Program-made: the position numbers and the translations under genes
Part shown: positions 17,090 through 25,242 of the stretch, piece after piece
How positions within the stretch are numbered: the first letter of the stretch is position 1
Layout: each line of letters starts with the position of its first letter
Source: Bryobacterales bacterium
GTDB taxonomy: Bacteria > Acidobacteriota > Terriglobia > Bryobacterales > Bryobacteraceae
Direction: 5' to 3'
Assembly (NCBI GenBank): GCA_020847975.1
Contig: JADLBD010000179.1
Span: 1 to 35,869 of the forward strand
DNA length: 35,869 nucleotides
Notes under the pieces: model-generated
Told to the model about the DNA's origin: nothing
What the model saw: only the letters and a program-made list of their open reading frames with translations
The model's database searches: none

Positions 17090-19851
17090 CCGTGCCTCAG
17101 GTGGATGTTCACACGTACTACCGGAAAGTCACCGACGTGGAGATCGGCACGCTCGCGCGCGAACTGCTGGGAGGCCGCATTCTTCAGGAATCACGACAGA
17201 CGCTGTTCTGTGATTGTCCGAATCACCAGAGCCAGTCGCACCGCTCCCTGCACATCATGCTCGACAAACAGGGCTGGTATTGTTTCGGCTGCGGAGTTGG
17301 CGGTGATGTTCTTCAGCTCGTCGAGTTCGTGCATCACGGCTGCGTAACGCGCGGTCAGGTCGGGCGCATGCCGGAGTCCCACCGCCGTGCTCGGGATTTC
17401 CTGGCGGCCCGTGTCGGCTTGGCGACGCTATCGAAGATCGCCTCAATGAACCCCGAGGAGGCCGAGGAGGAGCATCGACTGACATTACGTGTGCGCGAGG
17501 CTCTCACGGCCCTTGCCGAGCTATACCATCAGCGCCTCACTGGTAACGCGGACGTCCTGACGTGGTTTCGAACGCAGTACGGGATCGGCGAGGAGACAAT
17601 CCAGCGGCTGAAAATCGGCTTTGCCGACAATACCGAGCCGAGTATTGCCCGGGTGTTGAGAGAAGGTCCGGAAGCGTTCACAATGCGTGAACTCACGGCC
17701 ACCTCAGCCTTCCGCCCAACAGCGCAGGATGGCGTCGCGCCGTTCTTCGATGGCCGGATCGTGTTTCCGTATTGGAGCCGCGGCCATGTTGTGTTCATGA
17801 TCGGGCGCCGGACGCCATGGACGCCCGACCAGGTTTGGGAGAAGGCGAAGTACAAGAAACTCGCGATCCGGAACGAGCGCGATCACAGTCACGTCGCAGC
17901 ATGCATTCGGAACGACGTTCTCTACGGCGAGGACGTATTACTTACACGTCCTGAGCGGGTTGTCATCACCGAGGGTGTGACGGATTGCATTTCCTTGATT
18001 GAGCATGGATTCCCGGCTGTGTCTCCAGTCACCGTGCAGATCCGTGAGGCAGATTGGGAGCGCCTGCTACCGAAGCTCGCCGGTGTGAAGACGGTTTTCA
18101 TCTGCCAGGACAACGAAGTGTCGGAAGCCGGCATGCAAGGCGGTTTGAAGACAGCGCGAATCCTGTCGGGCCACGGTATAGGGACACGAGTTGCCGTATT
18201 ACCCCTTGGTGATAAGCAGCGCGCTGCGCGAGAGCGGTTGGCCGGACTACCCGAAGGGAGCCCGGACGCTGATGCGCTTCTCGCTGATGCCAAGATCGAC
18301 GTCAACGAGTACTTCGCTTCGGGCCACACGGCGGCCGACTTCGAGCAGATTCTCGCGACTGCGCAAACGCCGCTCGAGCTGGCGATCTCGAAGTTGTCAC
18401 AGGAGACGCCAGACGCAGACCTCGCCCGTATCCTGGAGCCGATCCTCGCCGAAGTGCGCCACGTCGATCCAATCGAACAGCCGCGCCTGTTGCGCCTCAT
18501 TCAAGACAAATGCGGCAAGGGGCGAACTCCGATCTCCGCGCTGAAGCAGCAGATGAAAGTCGTCCGGATCGACAGCCGCAACGGCCAAGGGCGACGGTCA
18601 GCCAACGGTCGTGGGCCGAGGCCGCAAACGGCAACGGCTGCTGACAGTCAGTCCGGCACTTGGCGCGATAGCCTGCTGCTGAATCTGAATGGCACTGTCA
18701 AACCGGTGCTTGCGAACGCGATCACTGCGTTGCGCGGCGCGCCGGAGTGGGCGGGCGTGCTGGCATACAACGAGTTCGCACACTTCACTGTGCTACAAAC
18801 ACCAGCGCCGTGGATGCAGCCCAATGCCGAAGTGCCATCCGATTGGACGCCCAACCACGACACCCTCACGACCGAGTGGCTGCACCACCAGGGGATCTTT
18901 GTTTCGACCGATGTCACCGGTCAGGCCGTGGAGGCAGTGGCACGCGAGCGGCTGTTTCATCCGGTGCGAGCGTATCTGAAGGACCTTACCTGGGACGGCA
19001 CTCACCGGCTGCAATCCTGGTTGCCCGATTACCTCGGCGTCGATCCATCTCCGTATGCAGCCGCCGTTGGCTCGCGTTGGATGATCTCGGCCGTGGCGCG
19101 CGTGTTTGAGCCTGGCTGCAAGGCCGATTGCTGTTTGATCCTCGAGGGCGAACAGGGCATTCGGAAATCCACAGCGTTGCGCGCGCTGGCTCAGCCCTGG
19201 TTCACCGACGAGATTGCCGACCTGGGATCGAAGGACGCAGCGCTCCAGACGCGCGGCGTGTGGGTGATCGAAATTGCGGAGCTCGATTCGATGTCGCGCT
19301 CTGACATTGGCAAGATCAAAGCTTTCATGAGCCGGATGACCGATCGCTTCCGGCCACCTTACGGCAAACGTCCGATCGATTCACCGCGCCAGTGCGTGTT
19401 TGCCGGCAGCGTGAATCACGGGACGTATCTGCGAGATGAGACGGGCGGGCGACGGTTCTGGCCGGTCGAGTGTAAGGCGGCAGTGATCGACGTCGAGGCC
19501 CTCGCGGAAGTCCGCGATCAGTTGTGGGCGGAGGCTATGTCGCTGTACTTCGACGGAAAGCCCTGGTGGTTGGATTCAATCTCCTTGAACCGTGAAGCCG
19601 CCGAGGAACAGGCGGACCGTTACGAAGGCGACCCATGGGATGAACTTATCCTGGCGTGGGCTAGCGAGCGGGACTCCGTGTCCATCGCGGATGTCCTGGC
19701 GGTTTGCCTCGAAAGGAAGAAGGACATGTGGACGCAAGCGGATCGAAATCGTGTGGCACGTTGCCTTCGGGCGCACGGATGGAGCCGATTCAATGCAGGA
19801 CCACGGCACGCGCGGGAGTGGCGTTACCGGCGGCCGTTGGAGGAACGGTGA
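17086..19851 (+). CDS. Primase-helicase: CHC2 zinc finger, TOPRIM and VirE-like ATPase
   Basis: A 921-aa multidomain replication protein. Residues 42-69 form a DnaG-type CHC2 zinc finger (C44-P-N-H47 ... WYC66-FGC69-GVGGDV). The catalytic core has a TOPRIM-like EG motif (VVITEGVTDCISLIEHG, E296) and a downstream acidic loop (FICQDNE, about 338-344). After a low-complexity basic linker (about 550-575) comes a VirE-type ATPase (about 620-900) with Walker A GEQGIRKST (688-696), Walker B VWVIEIAELDSM, an ETGGRRFWPVE segment and a winged-helix-like tail. It would make primers and unwind DNA in one chain. The GTG start overlaps the helicase stop, and its own stop overlaps a possible GTG start. It is followed at once by the iteron cluster, fitting an origin region. 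Confidence 0.9.
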   Translation: MTVPQVDVHTYYRKVTDVEIGTLARELLGGRILQESRQTLFCDCPNHQSQSHRSLHIMLDKQGWYCFGCGVGGDVLQLVEFVHHGCVTRGQVGRMPESHRRARDFLAARVGLATLSKIASMNPEEAEEEHRLTLRVREALTALAELYHQRLTGNADVLTWFRTQYGIGEETIQRLKIGFADNTEPSIARVLREGPEAFTMRELTATSAFRPTAQDGVAPFFDGRIVFPYWSRGHVVFMIGRRTPWTPDQVWEKAKYKKLAIRNERDHSHVAACIRNDVLYGEDVLLTRPERVVITEGVTDCISLIEHGFPAVSPVTVQIREADWERLLPKLAGVKTVFICQDNEVSEAGMQGGLKTARILSGHGIGTRVAVLPLGDKQRAARERLAGLPEGSPDADALLADAKIDVNEYFASGHTAADFEQILATAQTPLELAISKLSQETPDADLARILEPILAEVRHVDPIEQPRLLRLIQDKCGKGRTPISALKQQMKVVRIDSRNGQGRRSANGRGPRPQTATAADSQSGTWRDSLLLNLNGTVKPVLANAITALRGAPEWAGVLAYNEFAHFTVLQTPAPWMQPNAEVPSDWTPNHDTLTTEWLHHQGIFVSTDVTGQAVEAVARERLFHPVRAYLKDLTWDGTHRLQSWLPDYLGVDPSPYAAAVGSRWMISAVARVFEPGCKADCCLILEGEQGIRKSTALRALAQPWFTDEIADLGSKDAALQTRGVWVIEIAELDSMSRSDIGKIKAFMSRMTDRFRPPYGKRPIDSPRQCVFAGSVNHGTYLRDETGGRRFWPVECKAAVIDVEALAEVRDQLWAEAMSLYFDGKPWWLDSISLNREAAEEQADRYEGDPWDELILAWASERDSVSIADVLAVCLERKKDMWTQADRNRVARCLRAHGWSRFNAGPRHAREWRYRRPLEER

Positions 19852-19973
19852 ATGGCGTGTTCCAGTTTCTCCCGGTGTTCCAGTCCGTGTTCCAGTTGGT
19901 GTTCCAGTCCATGTGCTTTGTTTTCATGGGCGTGTTCCAGTGTTCCAGTATATTCACGCGCGCGTACGCGTAA
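19848..19973 (+). CDS. Possible 41-aa hydrophobic small protein
   Basis: A GTG-start frame overlaps the primase stop (GTGA), the same coupling used by other genes here. It encodes a short protein with repeated VFQ (NGVFQFLPVFQSVFQLVFQS ...) and a hydrophobic centre (MCFVFMGVFQ), like a small membrane protein. The repeats come from the GTGTTCCAG elements; the first five copies are spaced by multiples of three and stay in frame. It may therefore be a real small protein or merely open frame across an iteron cluster. No Shine-Dalgarno sequence is visible. Confidence 0.3.
   Translation: MNGVFQFLPVFQSVFQLVFQSMCFVFMGVFQCSSIFTRAYA
19857..19948 (+). repeat. Iteron-like cluster of GTGTTCCAG repeats
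   Basis: Six exact GTGTTCCAG copies start at 19857, 19875, 19887, 19899, 19932 and 19940. Inverted or near copies follow at 20062-20070 (GTGGAACAC), 20070-20078 (CTGGAACAC), 20113-20121 (GTGTTCCGG) and 20154-20162 (CCGGAACAC). The cluster directly follows the primase-helicase gene, where phage origins often lie. Initiator-binding iterons are the leading reading; operator sites for the next gene are the alternative. Confidence 0.7.
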
Positions 19974-19985
19974 AGAGAGAAATGC

Positions 19986-20786
19986 ATGCATGACCAGAAC
20001 ACGGTAAGCGACGCATACACGTCGAATTCTTATAGGAAGTTTGGCGCATCCACTGCACCAAGTGGAACACTGGAACACACCGAGCTAAACGGTTCCGGTT
20101 CATGCGATTGCGGTGTTCCGGTCCAAGCAAAAGAGGATTCGGAGACCGGTACACCGGAACACCGAACGCGCGTTGCCCTGTTCGTGTCCACCGACCTCCA
20201 GTCTTGGAAAACAGATCAGCCACACGCGTTCGCTCGCGATGTCCAAATCAACGACACGGCGTATCGCCGCCTCGATCCCGAATACTATGCGTGGCTGCGC
20301 TCCAAAATGAACTTGGCGAAGATGGCCACGGATGCCGGCCAGTTCGGGCGCGATGCGTTCAACGAGCTCCGGGGCAAGTTTAATGCCGTCCACCAGTGGG
20401 CTATCGATCAATTGGGCGAGGCTGCGCTCCTGGAGGCCGTCCGCACCCTCGATGCTCGCGACTACGTGCCGCCGGTCCCTGAACCAGATCGCCCTTGCCA
20501 CGTCTCCCGGCCTGCGGACACCGCTCTGGCTGATGCCGTGGCGAAAGTCGATGTGATCCGGGATCGGGCATTGGCACTCGGTTGGACGCAAGACAGTCTG
20601 TACGGGACCGGCGGCTCGTCGCGGTTCACCTTGGGCCACGAACGAGGCCTTGTATGTTATCTCCGGCCTGATGACCGCATCGGGGAGGTGACGACGCACT
20701 CCATCGAGATCATCCTCGTGAACAACGTGCGCCAACGCTTTTACAATCCAAACGTGGATCAGCCCTGGATACGGCGTGTTCGTTGA
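19986..20786 (+). CDS. Phage protein of unknown function after iteron cluster
   Basis: A 266-aa protein preceded by an AAGAGAGA ribosome binding site. The first ~60 residues span further iteron copies and look low-complexity (TLEHTELNGSGSCDCGVP, SETGTPEHRTR), so the true folded part probably starts around residue 65 (VALFVSTDLQSW). It continues with a helical region (DPEYYAWLRSKMNLAKMATD, FNELRGKFNAVHQWAIDQLG) and a strand-rich end (ETNRERG-like loop, SIEIILVNNVRQRFYNP). No family is recognised. An initiator or replication accessory role is suggested only by position. Internal starts may also be used. Confidence 0.6.
   Translation: MHDQNTVSDAYTSNSYRKFGASTAPSGTLEHTELNGSGSCDCGVPVQAKEDSETGTPEHRTRVALFVSTDLQSWKTDQPHAFARDVQINDTAYRRLDPEYYAWLRSKMNLAKMATDAGQFGRDAFNELRGKFNAVHQWAIDQLGEAALLEAVRTLDARDYVPPVPEPDRPCHVSRPADTALADAVAKVDVIRDRALALGWTQDSLYGTGGSSRFTLGHERGLVCYLRPDDRIGEVTTHSIEIILVNNVRQRFYNPNVDQPWIRRVR
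20111..20164. repeat. 12-bp inverted repeat built from iteron sequence
   Basis: CGGTGTTCCGGT (20111-20122) is exactly complementary to ACCGGAACACCG (20153-20164), with 30 bases between. Both arms contain a GTGTTCCGG variant of the upstream repeat. It lies inside the 5' part of the 266-aa ORF. Confidence 0.6.
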
Positions 20787-20798
20787 TGGCGCAGTTTC

Positions 20799-20840
20799 GG
20801 TTGGACAGTTTCAGGGTCTCGTGAGTATCTATTCATCGGA
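20799..20840 (+). repeat. Leader repeat copy C, possible promoter/operator
   Basis: This is the second long copy of the repeat at 2211-2252 (about 33 of 42 positions identical, GTGAGTATCTATT exact), with weaker similarity continuing to GCAAAGCGGA (20869-20878). It lies in the 173-base gap before the next gene cluster. Together with copy B it brackets the integration, unknown-operon and early modules. Confidence 0.45.
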
Positions 20841-20959
20841 GACTCGGTTCGAGAGGCCAGACGCAAAGCGGACGCCACGAAGGAGCCTCCACCCAACAGC
20901 TCGGCCGAGCGACGGGACGCTCGTTAATCCCTTTCCCTCCTTTCCATCCTGGAGCAGAA

Positions 20960-21298
20960 GTGTCTTCTCAGCAGGTGCATCAGCAAATCCCCTTTTACGC
21001 CGCGGACGGGACGCCGATGGGCTATCGCTCACCGGAGTCCGCGCGGCGTCTTCTTGATCTCGACCTCGTCAGTCCGGCCTATGGCCGCAAGGGGCATCTG
21101 AAGGCGATCTTCGCCAGGCGCCGCGATGGATCGTCCTCGGTTGAGGAGACAGTGCGCAGCGGCACTCGCTACAGCTATCGTGAGCGCCTGGAGAGCGGAC
21201 CGTTTGCATGGAAGCTGAAGAGGCTCGGCAAGCGTGACGAGTTGCGTCCGATCTTCTTGGCCGTGGTGACGGATTGCATCGTGAGTCGGCAGCCGTGA
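20960..21298 (+). CDS. Small phage protein, unknown
   Basis: A 112-aa basic protein with a GTG start supported by GGAGCAGAA just upstream. Recognisable blocks are IPFYAADGTPMGYRSPESA, RRLLDLDLVSPAYGRKGHLK and a C-terminal helix/strand part (RYSYRERLESGPFAWKLKRL, GKRDELRPIF). Its basic character fits a nucleic-acid or regulatory protein. It follows repeat C and is the first gene of the methyltransferase cluster. Its TGA overlaps the ATG of a 26-codon frame. Confidence 0.6.
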   Translation: MSSQQVHQQIPFYAADGTPMGYRSPESARRLLDLDLVSPAYGRKGHLKAIFARRRDGSSSVEETVRSGTRYSYRERLESGPFAWKLKRLGKRDELRPIFLAVVTDCIVSRQP

Positions 21299-21378
21299 TG
21301 GCAGTCGATGCATCTGAGGAAATTCCTAAGATGGCAGAGGGAATCGCGGACCATGGGCACATTGGGCAAGACGCCTAG
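21298..21378 (+). pseudogene. 26-codon ORF carrying a ParB-like fragment
   Basis: The ATG overlaps the preceding TGA (TGATG). The frame encodes a 26-residue peptide whose middle, ASEEIPKMA, is the same as in the ParB-like protein at 10294. At the DNA level 26 bases are identical (31 with one mismatch; 10727-10757 and 21305-21335) and in the same reading frame. It is most likely a recombination scar from a second parB-like gene rather than a working gene. Confidence 0.45.
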
Positions 21379-21561
21379 CAACCGTGGGTCCTTCCTGGGC
21401 CTCTCAGGCTCGGGTGTCCGGATGGCACAATTTCGCTACCGTCAGAACGAAAAAGAGGTTGTCGGTGGTCGGTCCGGTTGTCACCGCGTCGTGGTGCGGC
21501 CTGCGTCGTTGCATGGACTTGCGCGCGATGACGCCTGACCACCGAGGTTGTCACTCGCCCC
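21379..21561. other. Intergenic gap before cytosine methyltransferase
   Basis: 183 bases without a convincing gene. A plus-strand frame from 21423 to 21538 has no ribosome binding site and no recognisable family. No strong hairpin is seen. Confidence 0.4.
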
Positions 21562-22749
21562 ATGATCTTCGGCTCCGTATGTTCCGGCATCGAGGCGGTG
21601 ACCCTGGCTTGGGAGCCGCTCGGGTTCCGGCCTGCGTGGTTCGCTGAGATCGATCCGTTTTGCTCCGCGCTGCTGGCGCACCGTTTTCCGGGCATCGAGA
21701 ATCGTGGAGACTTCACCGTCATTAGCGAGGACACCGGTCCAATCGACGTTCTGGCCGGAGGGACTCCCTGTCAATCCTTCTCCATCGCCGGAAGACGAGG
21801 CGGCTTGGATGACGCGCGTGGCAACCTGGCCCTCGAATTTTGCCGGCTTGCTGGCCGCCTTCGGCCCCGTTGGATTGTCTGGGAAAACGTTCCCGGAGTT
21901 CTGTCCTCGAACAAAGGCCGGGACTTTGGCACGATCCTCGAGGCGCTGGCGAACGTCGGGTATGGTTGCGCCTGGCGGGTCCTGGATGCTCAGTTCTTCG
22001 GAGTGCCCCAACGTCGCCGTCGCGTCTTCCTTGTCGGACATCTTGGAGACTGGCGACGTGCCGCGGCGGTACTTCTTGAGCGCGAAGGCCTGCGCGGGAA
22101 TTCTCCGCCGCGCCGCCAGGCGCAGGAAGAAGTTGCCGGTGCTCTTGGCGGCGGCTCTGGAGTGCGTGGCTGGTGCGACGACCTCGACCGCGCCGGAACG
22201 TTCGTAGCGCACGCCCTGAACGGGAAGGGCGGCAGCGGGCGGATGGACGGTGAGAGCGAGACGTTCGTCGCGCATGCACTCAGTGGCGCCGGGTTCGACG
22301 CCAGCGAGGATGGCACGGGACGCGGCACTCCGCTGGTCGCCGCCTTCTCGGCTAAGGATCACGGCGCAGATGCGGGCGATCTTGCTCCAACGCTTAGGGC
22401 GATGCCGCATGACCGCAGTCACGCGAACGGCGGTGGGCAGATTGCCGTGTGCGTACAGGAGGGGCAGACTGGCGTCCGCGAGTACGACACGGCTGGCACG
22501 GTGCGCTCCGACGCGCCCGGCACACAGCCGGGTGGCAGCCTCATCCGGTTTCGCATGGCCGTGCGCCGGTTGATGCCGCGCGAATGTGAACGGCTCCAGG
22601 GACTTCCGGATGACTGGACGCTCATCCCGTATCGCGGTAAGCCCGCCGCCGATGGGCCGCGCTATCGTGCCATCGGCAACTCCATGGCTGTTCCGGTGAT
22701 GACTCGGATCGGGAGACGGATGCAGATGGTGGAGGCAATCAGTGGCTGA
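21562..22749 (+). CDS. C5-cytosine DNA methyltransferase
   Basis: A 395-aa Dcm-type enzyme that transfers a methyl group from SAM to cytosine C5. Motif I is FGSVCSGIEAV (residues 3-13), motif IV GGTPCQSFS with catalytic C70, motif VI WIVWENVPG, and motif VIII QRRRRVFLVG. C-terminal motifs IX/X are RLMPRECERLQGLPDDW and RAIGNSMAVPV. The target-recognition region contains two similar segments (TFVAHALNGKGG and TFVAHALSGAGF), a repetition common in phage enzymes. No restriction endonuclease is adjacent, so it is probably an anti-restriction or regulatory phage enzyme. The start has no strong ribosome binding site, so an upstream GTG is possible. Its end overlaps the next gene. Confidence 0.93.
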   Translation: MIFGSVCSGIEAVTLAWEPLGFRPAWFAEIDPFCSALLAHRFPGIENRGDFTVISEDTGPIDVLAGGTPCQSFSIAGRRGGLDDARGNLALEFCRLAGRLRPRWIVWENVPGVLSSNKGRDFGTILEALANVGYGCAWRVLDAQFFGVPQRRRRVFLVGHLGDWRRAAAVLLEREGLRGNSPPRRQAQEEVAGALGGGSGVRGWCDDLDRAGTFVAHALNGKGGSGRMDGESETFVAHALSGAGFDASEDGTGRGTPLVAAFSAKDHGADAGDLAPTLRAMPHDRSHANGGGQIAVCVQEGQTGVREYDTAGTVRSDAPGTQPGGSLIRFRMAVRRLMPRECERLQGLPDDWTLIPYRGKPAADGPRYRAIGNSMAVPVMTRIGRRMQMVEAISG

Positions 22750-23104
22750 CTCGGCTTCGTTGCAGGCGCGCTCGTTCGGAAAGATCACGGTGCCGGTTCC
22801 CGGCACGCCGGTGCGGTTGAGCGCGGACCTGGCGCTGCGCGTGAACAGGCTCCGCTTCGCGCCGGTGATCGGTGAAGTGGGCCGCGTGTTCGTGGGCGTC
22901 GCCGGTATGAACAAGGCCAACGGCACTGGAGTGATCAAGGAGTTCTGGCCCACGGGCGCGGGCGGTGGTGTCGCGGATGACCTGATGATCGAATCCCGCG
23001 ATGGCGATCTGCTCCGGCCCGCGGACTACTACATCGACGCCAACACGGCCGGCGAGGGATTGATCGTTGCCTACTGGATCTGGGTCGCATCCTTCAATAG
23101 TTGA
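22742..23104 (+). CDS. Small phage protein, unknown
   Basis: A 120-aa protein with a GTG start inside the 3' end of the methyltransferase gene (8-base overlap). It is strand-rich: RSFGKITVPVPGTPVRLSA, GEVGRVFVGVAGMNKANG, then RDGDLLRPADYYIDANTAGE and the aromatic end AYWIWVASF. It looks like a compact beta-sandwich protein, perhaps structural. No family is recognised. Confidence 0.55.
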   Translation: MADSASLQARSFGKITVPVPGTPVRLSADLALRVNRLRFAPVIGEVGRVFVGVAGMNKANGTGVIKEFWPTGAGGGVADDLMIESRDGDLLRPADYYIDANTAGEGLIVAYWIWVASFNS

Positions 23105-23117
23105 TCGCGCGCCAGCG

Positions 23118-24578
23118 ATGGCGAAGCGGATCGAACTGTGGTCGGTGGACCGGTTGGTGCCGTTCGCGCGGAATGCCCGCACGCATTCGGATGAGCAGGT
23201 GGCGCAGATCGCCGCGTCGATTGTGGAGTTCGGCTTCACGAATCCGATCCTGGTAGATTCCGACGCTGGCATCGTGGCGGGGCACGGCAGGTTGCTTGCC
23301 GCGCGAAAGTTGCAACTGGCTGAAGTGCCGGTGATCGTGCTCGATCATCTGAGTGAGATCCAAAGGCGGGCTTATGTTCTCGCCGATAACCGGCTGGCGC
23401 TGAACGCCGGCTGGGACGACGAGGTGCTGGCGACGGAGTTGGCCGCGATGGAAGCCGAGGGCTTTGACCTTGGCGTGCTTGGCTTCACCGACCAGGAGTT
23501 GGAAGGCCTGTTGGCGGAGGATCCACCCGCGAACGCCGAGTCGCAGGCAGAGGAAGAGATCCCGGAGGAGCCCGCCGTCCCGGTGACCGCGCGGGGCGAC
23601 CTGTGGCTGATTGGCCGGCATCGACTCATATGCGGAGACTGCCGCGATCGCGCTGTCGTGGATCGGCTCTTCGATGGAGCGCGAGCGAATATCGTTTTCA
23701 CCTCGCCGCCTTACGCAACGCAGCGCGAGTACGATCCGTCGAGCGGTTTCACGCCGGTGCCACCCGAAGAGTACAGCGATTGGTTTCAGGACGTAGCGGC
23801 GATCATCTGCGCGGTACTTGCCGAGGACGGCTCCTACTTTCTCAACATCAAAGAGCACGCGGTAGACGGTGAGCGCAGTCTCTACGTGAAGGATCTCGTC
23901 ATCGCGCACAAGCGGCAGTGGGGCTGGCGGTTTGTCGATGAGTTTTGCTGGCGCAAGACCGACAACGGAGTGCCGGGCGGATGGGGAAATAGGTTCAAGA
24001 ATGCGTGGGAGCCAGTCCATCACTTCTGTCGGCAGGCGCAGATCAAGTTCCGGCCCGAGGCCGTGAGCCATGCCTCGGACGATGTGTTCGACTACTCGCC
24101 AGACAACCCGAAGTCGACGAGCGGTAGCGGACTGCTTGGGAGTGGGCCGCGTCCGAGACACGAGGGCTTGGCGCGGCCGAGCAATGTGATTGAGGTTCGC
24201 ACCGAGAGCAACCAGGGATCGCATTCGGCTCCATTTCCTCGGGCGCTGGTCGAGTTCTTCATCAAGGCGTTCTCCGATGCGGGCGATATCGTGCTCGATC
24301 CATTCCTCGGAAGCGGAACCACGATGGCCGCCGCGCACGTGTTGGAGCGCACTGGCTACGGTATCGAGATCAGTCCCGCATATTGCGATGTGATCCTCCA
24401 CCGCATGGAGCATCTGACCGGCGTGCAACCCACGCTGACGACCGGAGAGAAGTTCAACGACATTGCCGCGCAGCGCGGTTCAACTGCTGCCGGTGATCTA
24501 CGGCTTCGTGATGCGAAGTCGATCCGCCGAAAATCGAACGGCATGCCCTGCTACGCACCCAAGGGCGGCGTTCGGTAG
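23118..24578 (+). CDS. ParB domain-DNA methyltransferase fusion (TSPPY type)
   Basis: A 486-aa fusion. Residues 1-110 form a ParB/Srx-like domain (VPFARNARTHSDEQVAQIAA, G55-HGR, VLADNRLALNAGWDDE). After an acidic linker comes a beta-class amino-methyltransferase: motif IV TSPPY (195-199), a long target-recognition part, then motif I DPFLGSGTT (from 394) and GIEISPAYCDVILHRM. TSPPY is usual for N4-cytosine enzymes, though N6-adenine specificity cannot be excluded. Such ParB-methylase fusions are typical phage enzymes without cognate endonuclease. It is a diverged paralogue of the gene at 25515. The ATG at 23118 is chosen as the first residue of the conserved domain; the ribosome binding site is weak. 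Confidence 0.9.
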   Translation: MAKRIELWSVDRLVPFARNARTHSDEQVAQIAASIVEFGFTNPILVDSDAGIVAGHGRLLAARKLQLAEVPVIVLDHLSEIQRRAYVLADNRLALNAGWDDEVLATELAAMEAEGFDLGVLGFTDQELEGLLAEDPPANAESQAEEEIPEEPAVPVTARGDLWLIGRHRLICGDCRDRAVVDRLFDGARANIVFTSPPYATQREYDPSSGFTPVPPEEYSDWFQDVAAIICAVLAEDGSYFLNIKEHAVDGERSLYVKDLVIAHKRQWGWRFVDEFCWRKTDNGVPGGWGNRFKNAWEPVHHFCRQAQIKFRPEAVSHASDDVFDYSPDNPKSTSGSGLLGSGPRPRHEGLARPSNVIEVRTESNQGSHSAPFPRALVEFFIKAFSDAGDIVLDPFLGSGTTMAAAHVLERTGYGIEISPAYCDVILHRMEHLTGVQPTLTTGEKFNDIAAQRGSTAAGDLRLRDAKSIRRKSNGMPCYAPKGGVR

Positions 24579-24619
24579 CGGCAAACACTCAACCCAACTG
24601 ACAAGGAGACAAAACAAGT

Positions 24620-25174
24620 ATGCCCGAAGTAGCTACTCCGAACCAGGGCGAACGCGAGTTCGAGACTGGTTCGGGCGAATCTTTCAAAAACGTGAACGCC
24701 ACCGGCGGCGCCACCCACAACGAGAATCAGCGGGTGACGTACGCCAACATCAAGCGCACCTACGACGTCTACCAGGACCTGGACATCCAGGCCGCACGGC
24801 AGGCGCTGACCGAACAGACGCGTCTGAACCAGATCGCGTCGCAGGCCCTGCAGAACGCCGTCGAGACCGCCAACATGGTCGGCAAGCGCAGCATCGAGCT
24901 GAACAACCTGGCTCACGATTCGTTCTGGAATCCCGTGGCCAGCGGCGCGGGCATGAACCTGACGGCGGGCGCTGTACCCGCCAACCGCGCCACCGACGTG
25001 AGCGCGGCCGGGGTCGGCGTCGATGCGCAGGCAGTCGCCGCGGCGGTCGCCAAGCAGGTGGACGCCACCATCACTCCGGTTCTGGCGACGCTCCAGCAGA
25101 TCGTTCAGGCCCTGGCCACCGCCACTACGTCGATCGCCAACGTCGTCAACCAGTCCCAGCCGAAGACGGCGTAG
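24620..25174 (+). CDS. Phage protein, unknown (Ala-rich)
   Basis: A 184-aa protein with a good AAGGAG ribosome binding site 12 bases before the ATG. The N-terminal half is polar with a helix (YANIKRTYDVYQDLDIQAAR, LTEQTRLNQIASQALQNAVE). The C-terminal half is rich in Ala, Val and Thr (VDAQAVAAAVAKQVDATITP, LQQIVQALATATTSIANVVN) and looks like a long amphipathic or coiled-coil helix. A virion or scaffold-like structural protein is possible. No family is recognised. A terminator-like hairpin follows 17 bases after the stop. Confidence 0.6.
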   Translation: MPEVATPNQGEREFETGSGESFKNVNATGGATHNENQRVTYANIKRTYDVYQDLDIQAARQALTEQTRLNQIASQALQNAVETANMVGKRSIELNNLAHDSFWNPVASGAGMNLTAGAVPANRATDVSAAGVGVDAQAVAAAVAKQVDATITPVLATLQQIVQALATATTSIANVVNQSQPKTA

Positions 25175-25190
25175 GCCCTTCTTCCCTGAC

Positions 25191-25219
25191 CGGGGCGGCT
25201 GCAGTTGTGGGCCGCCCCG
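25191..25219 (+). terminator. Terminator-like hairpin
   Basis: CGGGGCGGC (25191-25199) and GCCGCCCCG (25211-25219) form a perfect 9-bp GC-rich stem with an 11-base loop. The following TATTTCTCGTT is only partly T-rich. It lies between the 184-aa and 91-aa genes and could attenuate or end transcription. Confidence 0.55.
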
Positions 25220-25242
25220 TATTTCTCGTTGAGACCAAACCG

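Noticed and set aside
19857..19948. CRISPR array
   Set aside because: Repeats are 9 bases long with irregular short spacing and there are no cas genes; the Cas4-like nuclease at 12227 belongs to the phage recombination module.
21481..22953. 490-codon open frame on the minus strand
   Set aside because: It lies opposite the clear C5-cytosine methyltransferase, has no recognisable family, and is a GC-rich shadow frame.
23094..24428. 444-codon open frame on the minus strand
   Set aside because: Antisense to the ParB-methyltransferase fusion, with no family match and no ribosome binding site.
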